Source: Hyphomicrobium_A sp044507625
GTDB taxonomy: Bacteria > Pseudomonadota > Alphaproteobacteria > Rhizobiales > Hyphomicrobiaceae
Assembly (NCBI GenBank): GCA_044507625.1
Contig: JBIQJE010000001.1
Coordinates: forward strand, 1-64,000
Reading direction: 5' to 3'
Length of the DNA stretch: 64,000 bases
The notes beneath the pieces were generated by a model. That model searched no databases. It was not told the origin of the DNA and saw only the letters and a list, made by a program, of their open reading frames with translations. Shown one piece after another: positions 9,374 to 17,536 of the stretch (position 1 is its first letter; each line of letters opens with the position of its first letter). The position numbers and the translations under genes are program-made.

Positions 9374-10432
9374 CTAACGCTGCACCAAACCGAGAATGAC
9401 GGGCCAGTCGAACGCCCACGTGACGGTACTCCAGGCGCCATACTTGTCCGGCGGGAGTTGGAAAGGCGCGCATTGCTTCACCGCGCGCACCGACGCATCG
9501 GCGGCGATAGCGAACAGCGGCGTGTTCTGGCGGTCGACCACAACGGGCTCACCGTTGAGCGAGCCGTCCTGGTTAAGCTGGAAGCGGACGTTCACGATCG
9601 GCGTATCGGGCCCGCCGCCCCCACCAGGCAAGCGCGCGCACGGCTCGAGCTGCTGGTTGATCATCGACAGCAGCAGATCCTGCTCGCGCGCCGACAGCAC
9701 GGTATCGTTGCCCCGGCGCTCGCCCGCCGTAGGACCGGTGTAATCGGTCGGCCGCGTCGGCGGGGTCGAAACCTGCGGCGCACCGCGCTTGTCGGGAGTC
9801 TTGTCGAGCAGGGCCGCGATCTTGTCCGCGTCGAACTTGTTCTTCTGATCCCGCTTGCGCTTCTCCTCGGCGAGCTTCTTCTTACGCTCCTCCGCCTTCT
9901 TCTTTTCCTCGGCCCGCTTCTTCTCTTCGGCCTTCTTTTTGGCCTCGGCTTTCTTCTTCTCTTCCGCCTTCTTCTTTTCCTCCTCGGCCTTACGCTCCTG
10001 CTCGAGCTTCTCCTCGAGCAGCTTCTTTTCATCCGGCGTGGGGCCAGGCTCCGGCGTCGGCTCGGGCGGCGCGGCCGCGAGCTTTTCGGCGATCGGATCC
10101 TGCTTCGGCGGCGGCGTCTCGGTCTTCTGCGGCTCGGGCTCGGGTGCAGGCGGAGGCGGCTCGGCAGCCGGCGGCGGCGCCGTCACGGGCTTCGGCTTTT
10201 CGGCCTCTTTCTTGGAGGTCTCCGTTGGTGGCTCCTCTTCCTTGGCCTTCGCCTCGAGGTGCTTCGACTGCGGATCGCCCTGCTTCAGGCGCGTGAGCTC
10301 CGAAGGCGTGACCAGTGTCGCCTCAATGGGAATGACCGTGGGCAGCTCCGGAGGCGGCCGATGAATGGTAATCAGCGCGTAGGCCAGGAGGAGAGCGTGG
10401 CCCACGAACGAGGTGAAGAACCCGCGGTACAC
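9374..10432 (-). CDS. tolA: TolA, energy-transducing envelope protein
   Basis: Bridges the inner-membrane TolQR motor to Pal/TolB. GTG start at 10432: a UAG lies upstream in frame and no ATG occurs between. Residues about 5-22 are the single membrane segment (FTSFVGHALLLAYALITI); about 45-120 is Pro/Glu-rich; about 125-190 is a Lys/Ala/Glu coiled helix (repeats of KKKAEEKKKAEE type); the last 110 residues form the TolA/TonB-like domain (LLSMINQQLEPC, IVNVRFQLNQDGSLNG). The start lies two bases after the stop of the small ORF 10435-10593, which suggests translational coupling. Confidence 0.95.
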   Translation of the reverse strand: MYRGFFTSFVGHALLLAYALITIHRPPPELPTVIPIEATLVTPSELTRLKQGDPQSKHLEAKAKEEEPPTETSKKEAEKPKPVTAPPPAAEPPPPAPEPEPQKTETPPPKQDPIAEKLAAAPPEPTPEPGPTPDEKKLLEEKLEQERKAEEEKKKAEEKKKAEAKKKAEEKKRAEEKKKAEERKKKLAEEKRKRDQKNKFDADKIAALLDKTPDKRGAPQVSTPPTRPTDYTGPTAGERRGNDTVLSAREQDLLLSMINQQLEPCARLPGGGGGPDTPIVNVRFQLNQDGSLNGEPVVVDRQNTPLFAIAADASVRAVKQCAPFQLPPDKYGAWSTVTWAFDWPVILGLVQR

Positions 10433-10434
10433 GC

Positions 10435-10593
10435 TTAACGTCCCGATATCGAGGTTCGCCAGAGGTCGCTGCGCCAGCCGCGCACGGATGCCGGCATTGC
10501 AAGGGACGCTTCCCTAAGGACTGCGCGCATGCGATCGCGATCGACAAATTCGCTCGGTACCTCGCCCATAGGGATGGCGAACTTATCGATCAT
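10435..10593 (-). CDS. Undescribed 52-aa ORF between tolR and tolA
   Basis: Too short for routine calling. ATG 10593 is four bases after the tolR stop, with GGAGG overlapping the end of tolR about nine bases upstream; its TAA ends two bases before the tolA GTG. It thus fills the tolR-tolA space exactly, as expected for a co-translated operon gene. The protein begins MIDKFAIPMGEVPSEFVDRD, has a charged helix (RMRAVLREASLAMPASV) and a Trp/Arg-rich end (GWRSDLWRTSISGR). No signal peptide or membrane segment; probably cytoplasmic. It could instead be a leader that couples TolA to TolR translation. No known family recognised. Confidence 0.7.
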   Translation of the reverse strand: MIDKFAIPMGEVPSEFVDRDRMRAVLREASLAMPASVRGWRSDLWRTSISGR

Positions 10594-10597
10594 CGCG

Positions 10598-11047
10598 CTA
10601 GCCTCCATCCTCCACTTCCGTGACGAGTGAGACTTTCCGGAACCCGCCGGCGCTGATGCGCCCCATGACCCGCATCACCGTGCCGTATGCAACGCCCTTG
10701 TCGCCGCGCACGAAGATCTGTTCGTCGTAGCCGTTCTTGGCAATCGCCTTCAGCTTGGGCGCGATCTCGTCGAGCGGAACCTGCGCCTCGCCGATATAAA
10801 CGCTGCCGTCGGCCTTCACACTGATCGCAAGCGGCTCCTTGTTCGATTCGAGCTGCTTGCCCTTAGCCTGCGGCAGCTCGATCGGCACGCCCACCTGCAG
10901 CATCGGTGCCGCCACCATGAAGATGATGAGCAGCACGAGCATCACGTCGACGAACGGCGTGACGTTGATCTCGGCCATCGGCGTATGGCGCCCGCGGCGG
11001 CGGCGCTTGCCCCCGCCTCCCGTGTTCATCCTGACGCTAGCGCCCAT
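10598..11047 (-). CDS. tolR: TolR, inner-membrane motor component
   Basis: ExbD/TolR family, 149 residues. A basic Gly/Arg-rich cytoplasmic N-terminus (GGGGKRRRRGRHTP) precedes MAEINVTPFVDVMLVLLIIF, which carries the proton-channel Asp in the single membrane helix; the periplasmic domain has FVRGDKGVAYGTVMRVM near the end. ATG 11047; Shine-Dalgarno weak. Lies 35 bases after tolQ and four bases before the small ORF. Confidence 0.97.
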   Translation of the reverse strand: MGASVRMNTGGGGKRRRRGRHTPMAEINVTPFVDVMLVLLIIFMVAAPMLQVGVPIELPQAKGKQLESNKEPLAISVKADGSVYIGEAQVPLDEIAPKLKAIAKNGYDEQIFVRGDKGVAYGTVMRVMGRISAGGFRKVSLVTEVEDGG

Positions 11048-11082
11048 GTGCTGGCCCGTTTCCCGACTGCTGCGTTGCGCTG

Positions 11083-11799
11083 TTAAGTTCTAACGTCGAT
11101 CTGGCGCGAGACGATGGCCGCGAACTCGTCGGCAAACGCCTCCAGACGGTGGCTGATCTGCGCGCTGTCGGCGGAGAACTTGTTGTAGAAGATAACCGCC
11201 GGAATGGCGGCTAGAAGGCCGAGCGCGGTGGCAAAGAGCGCCTCGGCGATGCCGGGCGCGACGACCGCGAGATTGGTGTTCTTCGATACGGCGATGGCCT
11301 GGAAGCTCGTCATGATGCCCCACACCGTTCCGAACAGCCCGACGAAGGGCGCCGTCGCGCCGACCGTCGCCAGGAACAGCAGCCTGCGGTCGAGGCGTTC
11401 CATCTCGCGGCTGATGGTGACGTCCATCACCTTCTCCACGCGCATCTGGATGCCGCCGAGCGCACGGATGTTGCCTTCCACCGAGCGCTTCCACTCGCGC
11501 ATCGCGGCCACGAACAGCGCGGCCATGGTGATGGGCTTGGTGCGCGACAGCGCGGTGTAAAGCTCATCGAGCGATTGCCCCGACCAGAACATGTGCTCGA
11601 AGCGGTCGGATTCGACGCGTGCGCGGCGGAAGGCGAAGAACTTTTCGATGACGATCGCCCACGACCAGATGGAGGCGATGAGCAGTCCGATCATGACGAG
11701 CTGGACGACGATGTGCGCCTGGAGAAACAGCTCGAGAAAAGAGAAGCCATGCGCCGTCGGCGGACCGATGGCTTCCTGGGCGAGATCGGTGGGATTCAT
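11083..11799 (-). CDS. tolQ: TolQ, inner-membrane proton channel
   Basis: ExbB/TolQ family stator of the Tol motor. Start ATG 11799 (MNPTDLAQEAIG) gives 238 residues, the family size; the frame is open about 90 codons further up, but that part is not TolQ-like. Three membrane helices: about 25-45 (HIVVQLVMIGLLIASIWSW), 140-160 (LATVGATAPFVGLFGTVWG, the conserved signature) and 175-195 (GIAEALFATALGLLAAIPAV). First Tol gene here; ybgC, usually adjacent, lies about 4 kb upstream beyond HU, a membrane protein and carbonic anhydrase. Confidence 0.97.
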   Translation of the reverse strand: MNPTDLAQEAIGPPTAHGFSFLELFLQAHIVVQLVMIGLLIASIWSWAIVIEKFFAFRRARVESDRFEHMFWSGQSLDELYTALSRTKPITMAALFVAAMREWKRSVEGNIRALGGIQMRVEKVMDVTISREMERLDRRLLFLATVGATAPFVGLFGTVWGIMTSFQAIAVSKNTNLAVVAPGIAEALFATALGLLAAIPAVIFYNKFSADSAQISHRLEAFADEFAAIVSRQIDVRT

Positions 11800-12040
11800 T
11801 TTTGTATCCGTGGCGAGGGATGGCTCGGGGACGCAGGCGGTCTGGATCGAACGGCCGAAGCCGCCGGCCGCGCGCAACCGAAGCCGGAGTGTGACGTGCT
11901 TTGCCCACATCCCCAAGACGGCATGTTGCCTCGCAATATGACCAAACGGCGGCGCTCGGCGGCGCGACTCAGCGGCTCTCGCGATTCTACGGCCCAGCAC
12001 AAGCCGGCCGAGCAGGATCCGCAGCGGAAAAGCACGTGAG

Positions 12041-12691
12041 CTATTCGATGAGGCCGCGCCAGCCGCCCGAATGGGCATCGTAGGACGACAGCGTCCCCTC
12101 GTGCATGTCGTAGATCCAGCCGTGGATGTTGAGCGTCCCGGCGGCTACCGCCTCCCGGACGATGGGGTAGGTCATCAGGTTGTCGAGCTGGAACTGAATG
12201 TGCGCCTTGATCGTAGCGGTCAGCCGCTCCTCCTCGGGCACCCGGGCGGCGGCGATGAGTTGATGCGCCGGCCGCGTGAACTCCATCCAGCGGCCGAGGT
12301 GCCCGTGCCTGTCCGGCTGCGACGGCTCCAGAAGCGCCGCGATGCCGCCGCAGCCCGTGTGACCGCAGACGACGATATCGTCGATGCCGAGGTGCCCGAC
12401 GCCGTATTCGATGGCCGCGCCGATCGTGTCGTCGGCAGCGTCCGCCGGAGGGACGACATTGGCGATGTTGCGCACTTCGAATAATTCGCCCGGATCGGCA
12501 TTGGTGATGGTTGCGGGCACCACTCGGCTATCGGCACAGCCGATCCACAGCAGGCGCGGCTTCTGCTTTTTGGTGGCGAGGAGCTGGTAGAAAGAGCGGT
12601 CGCGCTCGAACGCCTGGCGAAAGCGCTCGTGCCCCTCCATGGCATCCTTGATATCGAGGTCGATGCCGTTGGCGTCCTTCTGGGTGGTCAT
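12041..12691 (-). CDS. Beta-class carbonic anhydrase
   Basis: Interconverts CO2 and bicarbonate. Start ATG 12691 has a strong AGGGGGA upstream; 216 residues. Zinc ligands are in CADSRV (Cys with the Asp-Arg dyad) and HTGCGG (His and Cys), with IGCADSR and VVCGHTGCGGI as signatures. No signal peptide, so cytoplasmic. 241 bases upstream of tolQ on the same strand. Clade assignment would need alignment. Confidence 0.95.
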   Translation of the reverse strand: MTTQKDANGIDLDIKDAMEGHERFRQAFERDRSFYQLLATKKQKPRLLWIGCADSRVVPATITNADPGELFEVRNIANVVPPADAADDTIGAAIEYGVGHLGIDDIVVCGHTGCGGIAALLEPSQPDRHGHLGRWMEFTRPAHQLIAAARVPEEERLTATIKAHIQFQLDNLMTYPIVREAVAAGTLNIHGWIYDMHEGTLSSYDAHSGGWRGLIE

Positions 12692-12935
12692 GCGTCCCCC
12701 TATCGCGCTCGCTCCAGGCGCCCCTTCGCGCATCATGGTTAGCGCGCTCCGGTTGCCCATGCCACGCCATTTTATGGGAGCTGGCGAGGCGCCATCCATC
12801 ATTTGTTCGCAGCCTGCGGACTAAACTCTCCGCAAGCCCAAAGGGGTGCTCACGTGCAGCGTCGTAATTCGGGCTAAATCAGCCACTTAATTGCCCGGCG
12901 CCAAGGGAAGCCGGGGGGCCGAGCGAGCCTGGTCA

Positions 12936-13649
12936 ATGGTAAAGTTGCATGTCCTGCGTCTGCTGCCCGCAGCTCTTCTAGGGCTGATGGCGGCGGTTCC
13001 TGTCGCGACAACCTCCGCCGATGCCGGCGAAGAGTGGGTCGGACGAAGCATAACCTTGGCCGGCCGCAGCATGAGTTGCGGGAAGGCCGATATCCTGATC
13101 GACCGCGACTTGCCGAGCGAAGGCGGCGCGGGCGAAACGGTGCTCATCCTCAATCCCAACATGCTCAACAGGCAGCCGCCCACGGTGCGCCTCTTCGTGT
13201 TCAAGCACGAATGCGGACACATCTCGGTGGGCGATTCCGAGCTCGACGCCGATTGCTATGCCGTGAAGCATGGCGTGCGCGAAGGCTGGCTCAACCGCCA
13301 AAGCCTGGGTCAGGTTTGCGACAGCTTCGAAGGCGCCCCGGAAACCGACACCCACCCTTCGGCCAAACGCCGTTGCGCCAATCTCGACCGCTGCTATGCA
13401 CAGGCCGAAGCCGAGATGACGCCGATCGCGCCGCGGCCTGTCCCTGCCCCGATCCCGGCACGCGCGCCAGCCACCATCACCGCGTCCATCCCCGCTCTGC
13501 CCGTGCCGAAGAGCATCGCCATCGGACAGCAGAAAGTTCTCTCCGCCTGGCGCTGCGCCGATACACCCGAGCCAGTGGAAACAGGCTCCACCGATCCGAT
13601 CGGTCAGGTCATCCGCAAGGATGCCGAGCATAGCGAGCGCTGCCGCTAA
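12936..13649 (+). CDS. Secreted HEXXH-type putative metallopeptidase
   Basis: 237 residues from ATG 12936, chosen because it precedes a signal peptide (MVKLHVLRLLPAALLGLMAA, end near ADA). At about residues 88-110 is HECGH followed by DSELDADCYAVK: an HEXXH zinc site with a downstream E-x-D-A-D helix, the spacing seen in minimal gluzincin-like peptidases. Seven or more cysteines suggest disulfides. The C-terminal third is Pro/Ala-rich (APRPVPAPIPARAPATI) and then a short Cys-bearing end. Family not identified; enzymatic activity is inference. Divergent from carbonic anhydrase. Confidence 0.75.
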   Translation: MVKLHVLRLLPAALLGLMAAVPVATTSADAGEEWVGRSITLAGRSMSCGKADILIDRDLPSEGGAGETVLILNPNMLNRQPPTVRLFVFKHECGHISVGDSELDADCYAVKHGVREGWLNRQSLGQVCDSFEGAPETDTHPSAKRRCANLDRCYAQAEAEMTPIAPRPVPAPIPARAPATITASIPALPVPKSIAIGQQKVLSAWRCADTPEPVETGSTDPIGQVIRKDAEHSERCR

Positions 13650-14459
13650 TTCCGCCAATGGCGCCCGCCGTATCCCGGACGGGTGCTGAAAGGCGCGCCG
13701 CTCGCACGCTGATTTGGCCAGTGGACCTGCGCTGGCGCCAAATCAGCTTCAATGCGCGCCGACTTTCTCTGTCAGTCTCCCGGACGGCTTTCCGCAGCAA
13801 ACCCCCAAAGTCGATTTGCTGGCGTCAGCTTATCGAAGCCGCCATTGCGGTCAGAACCGCCATGTCACGCTGCTGGCTGCAATTCGCCGCGCGCGGTGAA
13901 GTATGAATCTCCTGCCACAAAAACTTAGCCGACAGCAGACATGAATTGCAGCTGCATTCAATGCGTCGATCGCGGCCACCGCGAGAGTAGGTCGTCCGCA
14001 CCCCCAGCTGGCCGCAACCATGGGAAAATGACGGGAAGACCTATTGGCCGGCTTTCCCGCGCCCCCGATCCTAATTGTTTCCTGCATTTAGCCGGAAAAT
14101 GGGTCGCCCAAATTCCTTCTTTTTATTTACGCGCCCTGGGGCATTGCCGGTCTAATCGTTAGAATGTTTTCCAACCGGTTCGTTAGGCGGTGATCCGAAT
14201 TGAACGGTTGCCACAGCCACCGGACATTAAACCCGCAAACAAACAATTATGCGCTGTATCTATTACCGTTATGGGACGCCCGAACCGCATCCGAATGGCG
14301 TTTGTTAACCATGATCGGAAATGCATTCCAATTGTTTTTCGGGCTAACCGATTTTTACATTGGCCCGCGTTATCCATTTCGCGTGCCGTTCGGCGCCGTC
14401 GGTTTATTGCCGAAAGCCGAACATTCAAAAATCTTCGTGGGTGAATTGGGAGTTTTCTG
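13650..14459. other. 810-base intergenic region with an AT-richer right half
   Basis: No supportable gene on either strand. From about 14,085 the composition becomes visibly more AT-rich than the neighbouring genes (TTTTTATTTACG, GTTTTCCAACCGG). It ends in the ribosome binding site (GGGAG) of the Cys-rich gene at 14460, so it probably carries that gene's promoter and possibly a long untranslated leader. Confidence 0.45.
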
Positions 14460-14831
14460 ATGCGTGGGCTTCTTGGAGTAATGGTTGCCGCAGGCGTGAT
14501 GGCCGGTACGAGCATGGCTATGACGACCGCTGCGGAAGCGCACTGGTTTAACCGCGGTGGCGACTGCTGCACCGTTGCGAAGCGGGTTTATTACCGCCAG
14601 CCGGTCGAGAAGCTCGTGCCGCGCGTCACGTATGAGCGCGTGCGCAGCTACCGCACCGTATGGGTCAAGAAGGCCTACACCGACCGCTGCGGCTGCCGTA
14701 AGTTCTATCGCAACGTCGCCGTCCAGCAGCCGACCGTGTCGGTTGTGAAGCGCGTTTCCTACGAGCGCGTCCGCGCGTATCGCACGGTTGCCGCTGTGAA
14801 GCACTTCCGTAAGCGCTGCTGCTGCCGCTAA
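14460..14831 (+). CDS. Secreted Cys/Arg/Tyr-rich repeat protein (123 aa)
   Basis: Signal peptide at residues 1-27 (ends TAAEA). The mature part has two copies of one unit: VTYERVRSYRTVWVKK then CGC, and VSYERVRAYRTVAAVK then CCC, plus a leading DCC pair: seven cysteines in all, very basic. GGGAG eight bases before ATG 14460; the ATG overlaps an upstream TGA. A perfect terminator follows. No enzymatic motif; possibly a cell-surface or metal-binding structural protein (inference). Family not recognised. Confidence 0.8.
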   Translation: MRGLLGVMVAAGVMAGTSMAMTTAAEAHWFNRGGDCCTVAKRVYYRQPVEKLVPRVTYERVRSYRTVWVKKAYTDRCGCRKFYRNVAVQQPTVSVVKRVSYERVRAYRTVAAVKHFRKRCCCR

Positions 14832-14857
14832 GCGGTCCACACAGCTCTCCTGGACAG

Positions 14858-14897
14858 ATGGAGGACGTGGCTGGCGCTGCGTCCTCCATTTCCGTTT
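14858..14897 (+). terminator. Terminator after the Cys-rich secreted protein
   Basis: Perfect 10-bp stem ATGGAGGACG (14858-14867) / CGTCCTCCAT (14880-14889), 12-base loop, followed by TTCCGTTT. It starts 27 bases after the stop codon. Confidence 0.75.
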
Positions 14898-14971
14898 AGT
14901 GCCTACTGGGCCGCAGCGCCCCGCATCTCGCGTCGCGCCATGCGCTGCCGGGGCAATCCCAAGTACGCGGC

Positions 14972-15259
14972 CTATTTGCCGCCGCGCTCATGGTCGCGTT
15001 GCCAGTAGACGAACCACACCGTCACCAGCGCGGTGAGAACCATGGTGGCGAGGATGTCGGTGCGGAAAATAAACGTCACCCACGTATCCCAGCCCTGCAA
15101 CAGGCGCCCTCGCGGCACGAGCAGTCCATTGCCGATGAGGATAGCGAGCGCCACGCCGGCGGTCAGTCCCACCGCAGCAGCGATCTGAAGCGTGCGCTTC
15201 ATCACGCGCGGCACGGTGAGCTTCTTTCCGGGTACGACGAGAATTGTCTTCTCCGACAT
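14972..15259 (-). CDS. Small two-helix inner-membrane protein (95 aa)
   Basis: ATG 15259 with a near-perfect ribosome binding site GGGAGGTGAC. A cytoplasmic basic N-terminus (MSEKTILVVPGKKLTVPRVM), membrane helix 1 at about 24-46 (IAAAVGLTAGVALAILIG), helix 2 at about 69-88 (ILATMVLTALVTVWFVYW), basic tail. No family recognised. Downstream of the hup terminator on the same strand, so probably separately transcribed. Confidence 0.8.
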   Translation of the reverse strand: MSEKTILVVPGKKLTVPRVMKRTLQIAAAVGLTAGVALAILIGNGLLVPRGRLLQGWDTWVTFIFRTDILATMVLTALVTVWFVYWQRDHERGGK

Positions 15260-15390
15260 GTCACCTCCCTCGGGTGCTGGTCTGCTGCGATCGCCGATTC
15301 GCCTTTCTAGGGCGAGCTGATGGCAACACTTTGGTAACCGCGTGGCGAGGCGCGCAACGCATCGCGTCCGAGCCGATCCCCGGGCCCGAA

Positions 15391-15428
15391 AAGCACTGCG
15401 CGCCGGTGCAGCTCGCACCGGCGCGCAG
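15391..15428 (-). terminator. Terminator after hup
   Basis: Perfect 14-bp GC stem CTGCGCGCCGGTGC (15396-15409) / GCACCGGCGCGCAG (15415-15428) with loop AGCTC; on the minus strand it is followed by TGCTTTTCG. It lies 33 bases beyond the stop of the HU gene. Confidence 0.8.
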
Positions 15429-15461
15429 GGCGTGTCCCATCGAGCGAATGCGCTCAACGGC

Positions 15462-15767
15462 TCAGATCGATTCTTTGAGTTCCTTGGCCGCGCGGAAAGC
15501 GACCTTCTTCGAAGCCTTGATCTTGATCGATTCTCCCGTGGCCGGGTTGCGGCCCATGCGTGCCGGGCGCTTGCGGACCTGCAGCACGCCGAGGCCGCCA
15601 ATACGGATTTTGTCGCCCTTCTTGAGGTGCTTGGTGACCATGATCACCAGGTCCTCGAGAATAGCAGCCGCCTGCTTCTTGGGGATCTCGTGCGCTTCCG
15701 CGAGGTTGGCTCCGATCTGACGGAGGGTGATCGTATTGACCTTCGGAGCGGGTTTCTTTTCAGCCAT
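15462..15767 (-). CDS. HU-family nucleoid DNA-binding protein
   Basis: 101 residues, slightly longer than the usual 90 because of a short Lys/Pro N-terminal extension (MAEKKPAPKVNTIT). The HU fold follows: dimerising helices (IGANLAEAHEIPKKQAAAIL), the beta-arm with GRNPATGESIKI and the closing KKVAFRAAKELKE. ATG 15767. A terminator follows. Several HU/IHF paralogues are expected in such a genome, so no symbol is given. Confidence 0.95.
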   Translation of the reverse strand: MAEKKPAPKVNTITLRQIGANLAEAHEIPKKQAAAILEDLVIMVTKHLKKGDKIRIGGLGVLQVRKRPARMGRNPATGESIKIKASKKVAFRAAKELKESI

Positions 15768-15980
15768 CGGTTGTTTCCTTACGAGAATCGTTCAGCCGGA
15801 GGGATACTACACGGGATGCACGCACAATGTGCCGTGGGCCGAGCGCGAATATGCGGGATAAGGGCCAAAATCAAGCGTTTTTTGCACATCGGTGCCCGGA
15901 GAATGCCCGCGGAGGGTAGCGACCCAGCCCGCAACTGAGCCGCGACTCGGCTCCCGGCGAAGCCGCGACTCAGCACCCGG

Positions 15981-16466
15981 CTAAGTCGCTCCGAACGCCT
16001 CGCGGAGCGCGCTCGATATGCGCAGCGGTTTGCCCGAGACGGAGATCAGCACCACCGTCACCTCCGCTTCGACGAGCGCCAGCGCCCCGCGCATGACGGT
16101 TTGCGACAGCGTGAGACTGGCCGCGCCGACAGCCTTCACGCGCGTCACGACCTCGAGCAGCTCGTCGATACGCGCCGGCTTCAGATAATCGAACGTCATA
16201 CGGCGCACGACGAATGCGGCAGGCTCCGTCCCGTCCGACCCGTCGATGAGACGGCGATGATCGCCACCCAGCAACCGCAGGAAATCGGATCGCCCGCGCT
16301 CACACCAGCGCACGTAGCTCGCGTGATAGACGAGGCCGGAAAAATCCGTGTCCTCGAAATAGACGCGCACGGGAAGAACGTGCGCACGCTCGCCATCGAT
16401 CTCGACGAGATGCCCGGCAAGATCGGGCCACGAATTGGCGGATGGATTGACGGATGTGTCTGTCAT
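15981..16466 (-). CDS. ybgC: Tol-Pal-associated acyl-CoA thioesterase YbgC
   Basis: Hotdog-fold 4-hydroxybenzoyl-CoA-type thioesterase, 161 residues. The conserved YFEDTDFSGLVYHASYVRWCERGRS region carries the catalytic Asp (DTD.xG.VYH); the core ends with VVLISVSGKPLRI. The N-terminal extension of about 30 residues is not conserved in the family as I know it. Usually first in tol operons; here about 4 kb upstream of tolQ but on the same strand. ATG 16466. Confidence 0.93.
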   Translation of the reverse strand: MTDTSVNPSANSWPDLAGHLVEIDGERAHVLPVRVYFEDTDFSGLVYHASYVRWCERGRSDFLRLLGGDHRRLIDGSDGTEPAAFVVRRMTFDYLKPARIDELLEVVTRVKAVGAASLTLSQTVMRGALALVEAEVTVVLISVSGKPLRISSALREAFGAT

Positions 16467-16509
16467 CGCGCGAGCTAAACCGAATGCGCTGCGCCTGTCA
16501 CGCGCAAGA

Positions 16510-17406
16510 TCAAACGCCGAGGTCGATCAGCACGATCTCCGGCGGCGCGCCGAAACGCACGGGAATGCCGCTGCAGCCCAGGCCACCGGACACGATGAGA
16601 TTGCGATTGCGCTCGACCACGTGCCCGTAGACATAGCGCGAGCCGAACTTCGAGGGCACGACCGGCGCGTAGCCGAAGAGGCGCACCTGACCGCCATGCG
16701 TATGACCGGCGAGCGTGAGCGAAACCCGATCGGGCATGCCCGCGAAGATGTCCGGCTCGTGCACCATGAGGATGAGCGGCGCATCGTCGTTTGCTTCTTC
16801 GAGCGTCGCTGCCAGGTTGTCGACGCCCTTGAACACCATGCGCCCCGCGCGCGGAAAGGCCCACTGGTCGCCGAGGCCGGCGAGCCAGAACGCGCGCCCG
16901 TCCTTCGTCAGACGCAGGCACGTATTCTCGTGCAGCGTTATGCCTGCTTCCTGCAGCGCGATGCCGGCCTTCGTCGGGCCGCCTTCCCGCTCCTGCACGA
17001 CGTCGTCTTCCCACCAGTCATGATTGCCGAGCACCGCATGGACGCCGAGCGGCGCCTTGAGCCCGCCCAGCGCATCCGCCCATTCGCGGTGCGGGACGGG
17101 CTCGGAGAATCGCGAGATGGAATGACCGGCGACGAAGTCGCCAAGCAGCATGACGCAGTCGGGCCGCAGCGAGTTCACCTGCGCAACGATGCCCTGTATG
17201 CGCTCGGCCGTCATCCACGGCTTGCATGCGTGCAGATCGCTGAGCACCGCAACGCGCAGCGACAGGCCCTGCGGCCACCGGGGCGGGGTGAGGCTGTAGC
17301 GGCTGACGGTGGTGCCGAACGGCTCGGCCAAGGCATAGCCGCCAAGGCCGAAACCAGCCACGCCGGCGACGCTGGCGCCCTGTAGAAGTTGCCTGCGGGT
17401 GATCAC
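16510..17406 (-). CDS. Tat-signal metallophosphoesterase (YkuE/YaeI-like)
   Basis: 298 residues from GTG 17406 (GGAA upstream). The N-terminus TRRQLLQGASVAGVAGFGLG is a twin-arginine signal. Calcineurin-like metal motifs in order: SDLHACKP, GDFVAG, GNHDWWEDD and GHTHGGQ near the end. Homologues act on phosphodiesters such as UDP-diacylglucosamine or phospholipids, but the substrate here cannot be read. Export by Tat suggests a periplasmic or membrane-surface role. 43 bases before ybgC on the same strand. Confidence 0.9.
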   Translation of the reverse strand: MITRRQLLQGASVAGVAGFGLGGYALAEPFGTTVSRYSLTPPRWPQGLSLRVAVLSDLHACKPWMTAERIQGIVAQVNSLRPDCVMLLGDFVAGHSISRFSEPVPHREWADALGGLKAPLGVHAVLGNHDWWEDDVVQEREGGPTKAGIALQEAGITLHENTCLRLTKDGRAFWLAGLGDQWAFPRAGRMVFKGVDNLAATLEEANDDAPLILMVHEPDIFAGMPDRVSLTLAGHTHGGQVRLFGYAPVVPSKFGSRYVYGHVVERNRNLIVSGGLGCSGIPVRFGAPPEIVLIDLGV

Positions 17407-17536
17407 TGGAATTTCCGCTGATGCGCTCGTGAAGGGTTAGGTCGGTGCAATTTGGATGCAGATATGACCGCAAGAGTTGTGCCAAAAATTGACCGCCACT
17501 GCGGCATAGCGGCTGCGACGCGAACCAGCAGCGTTC

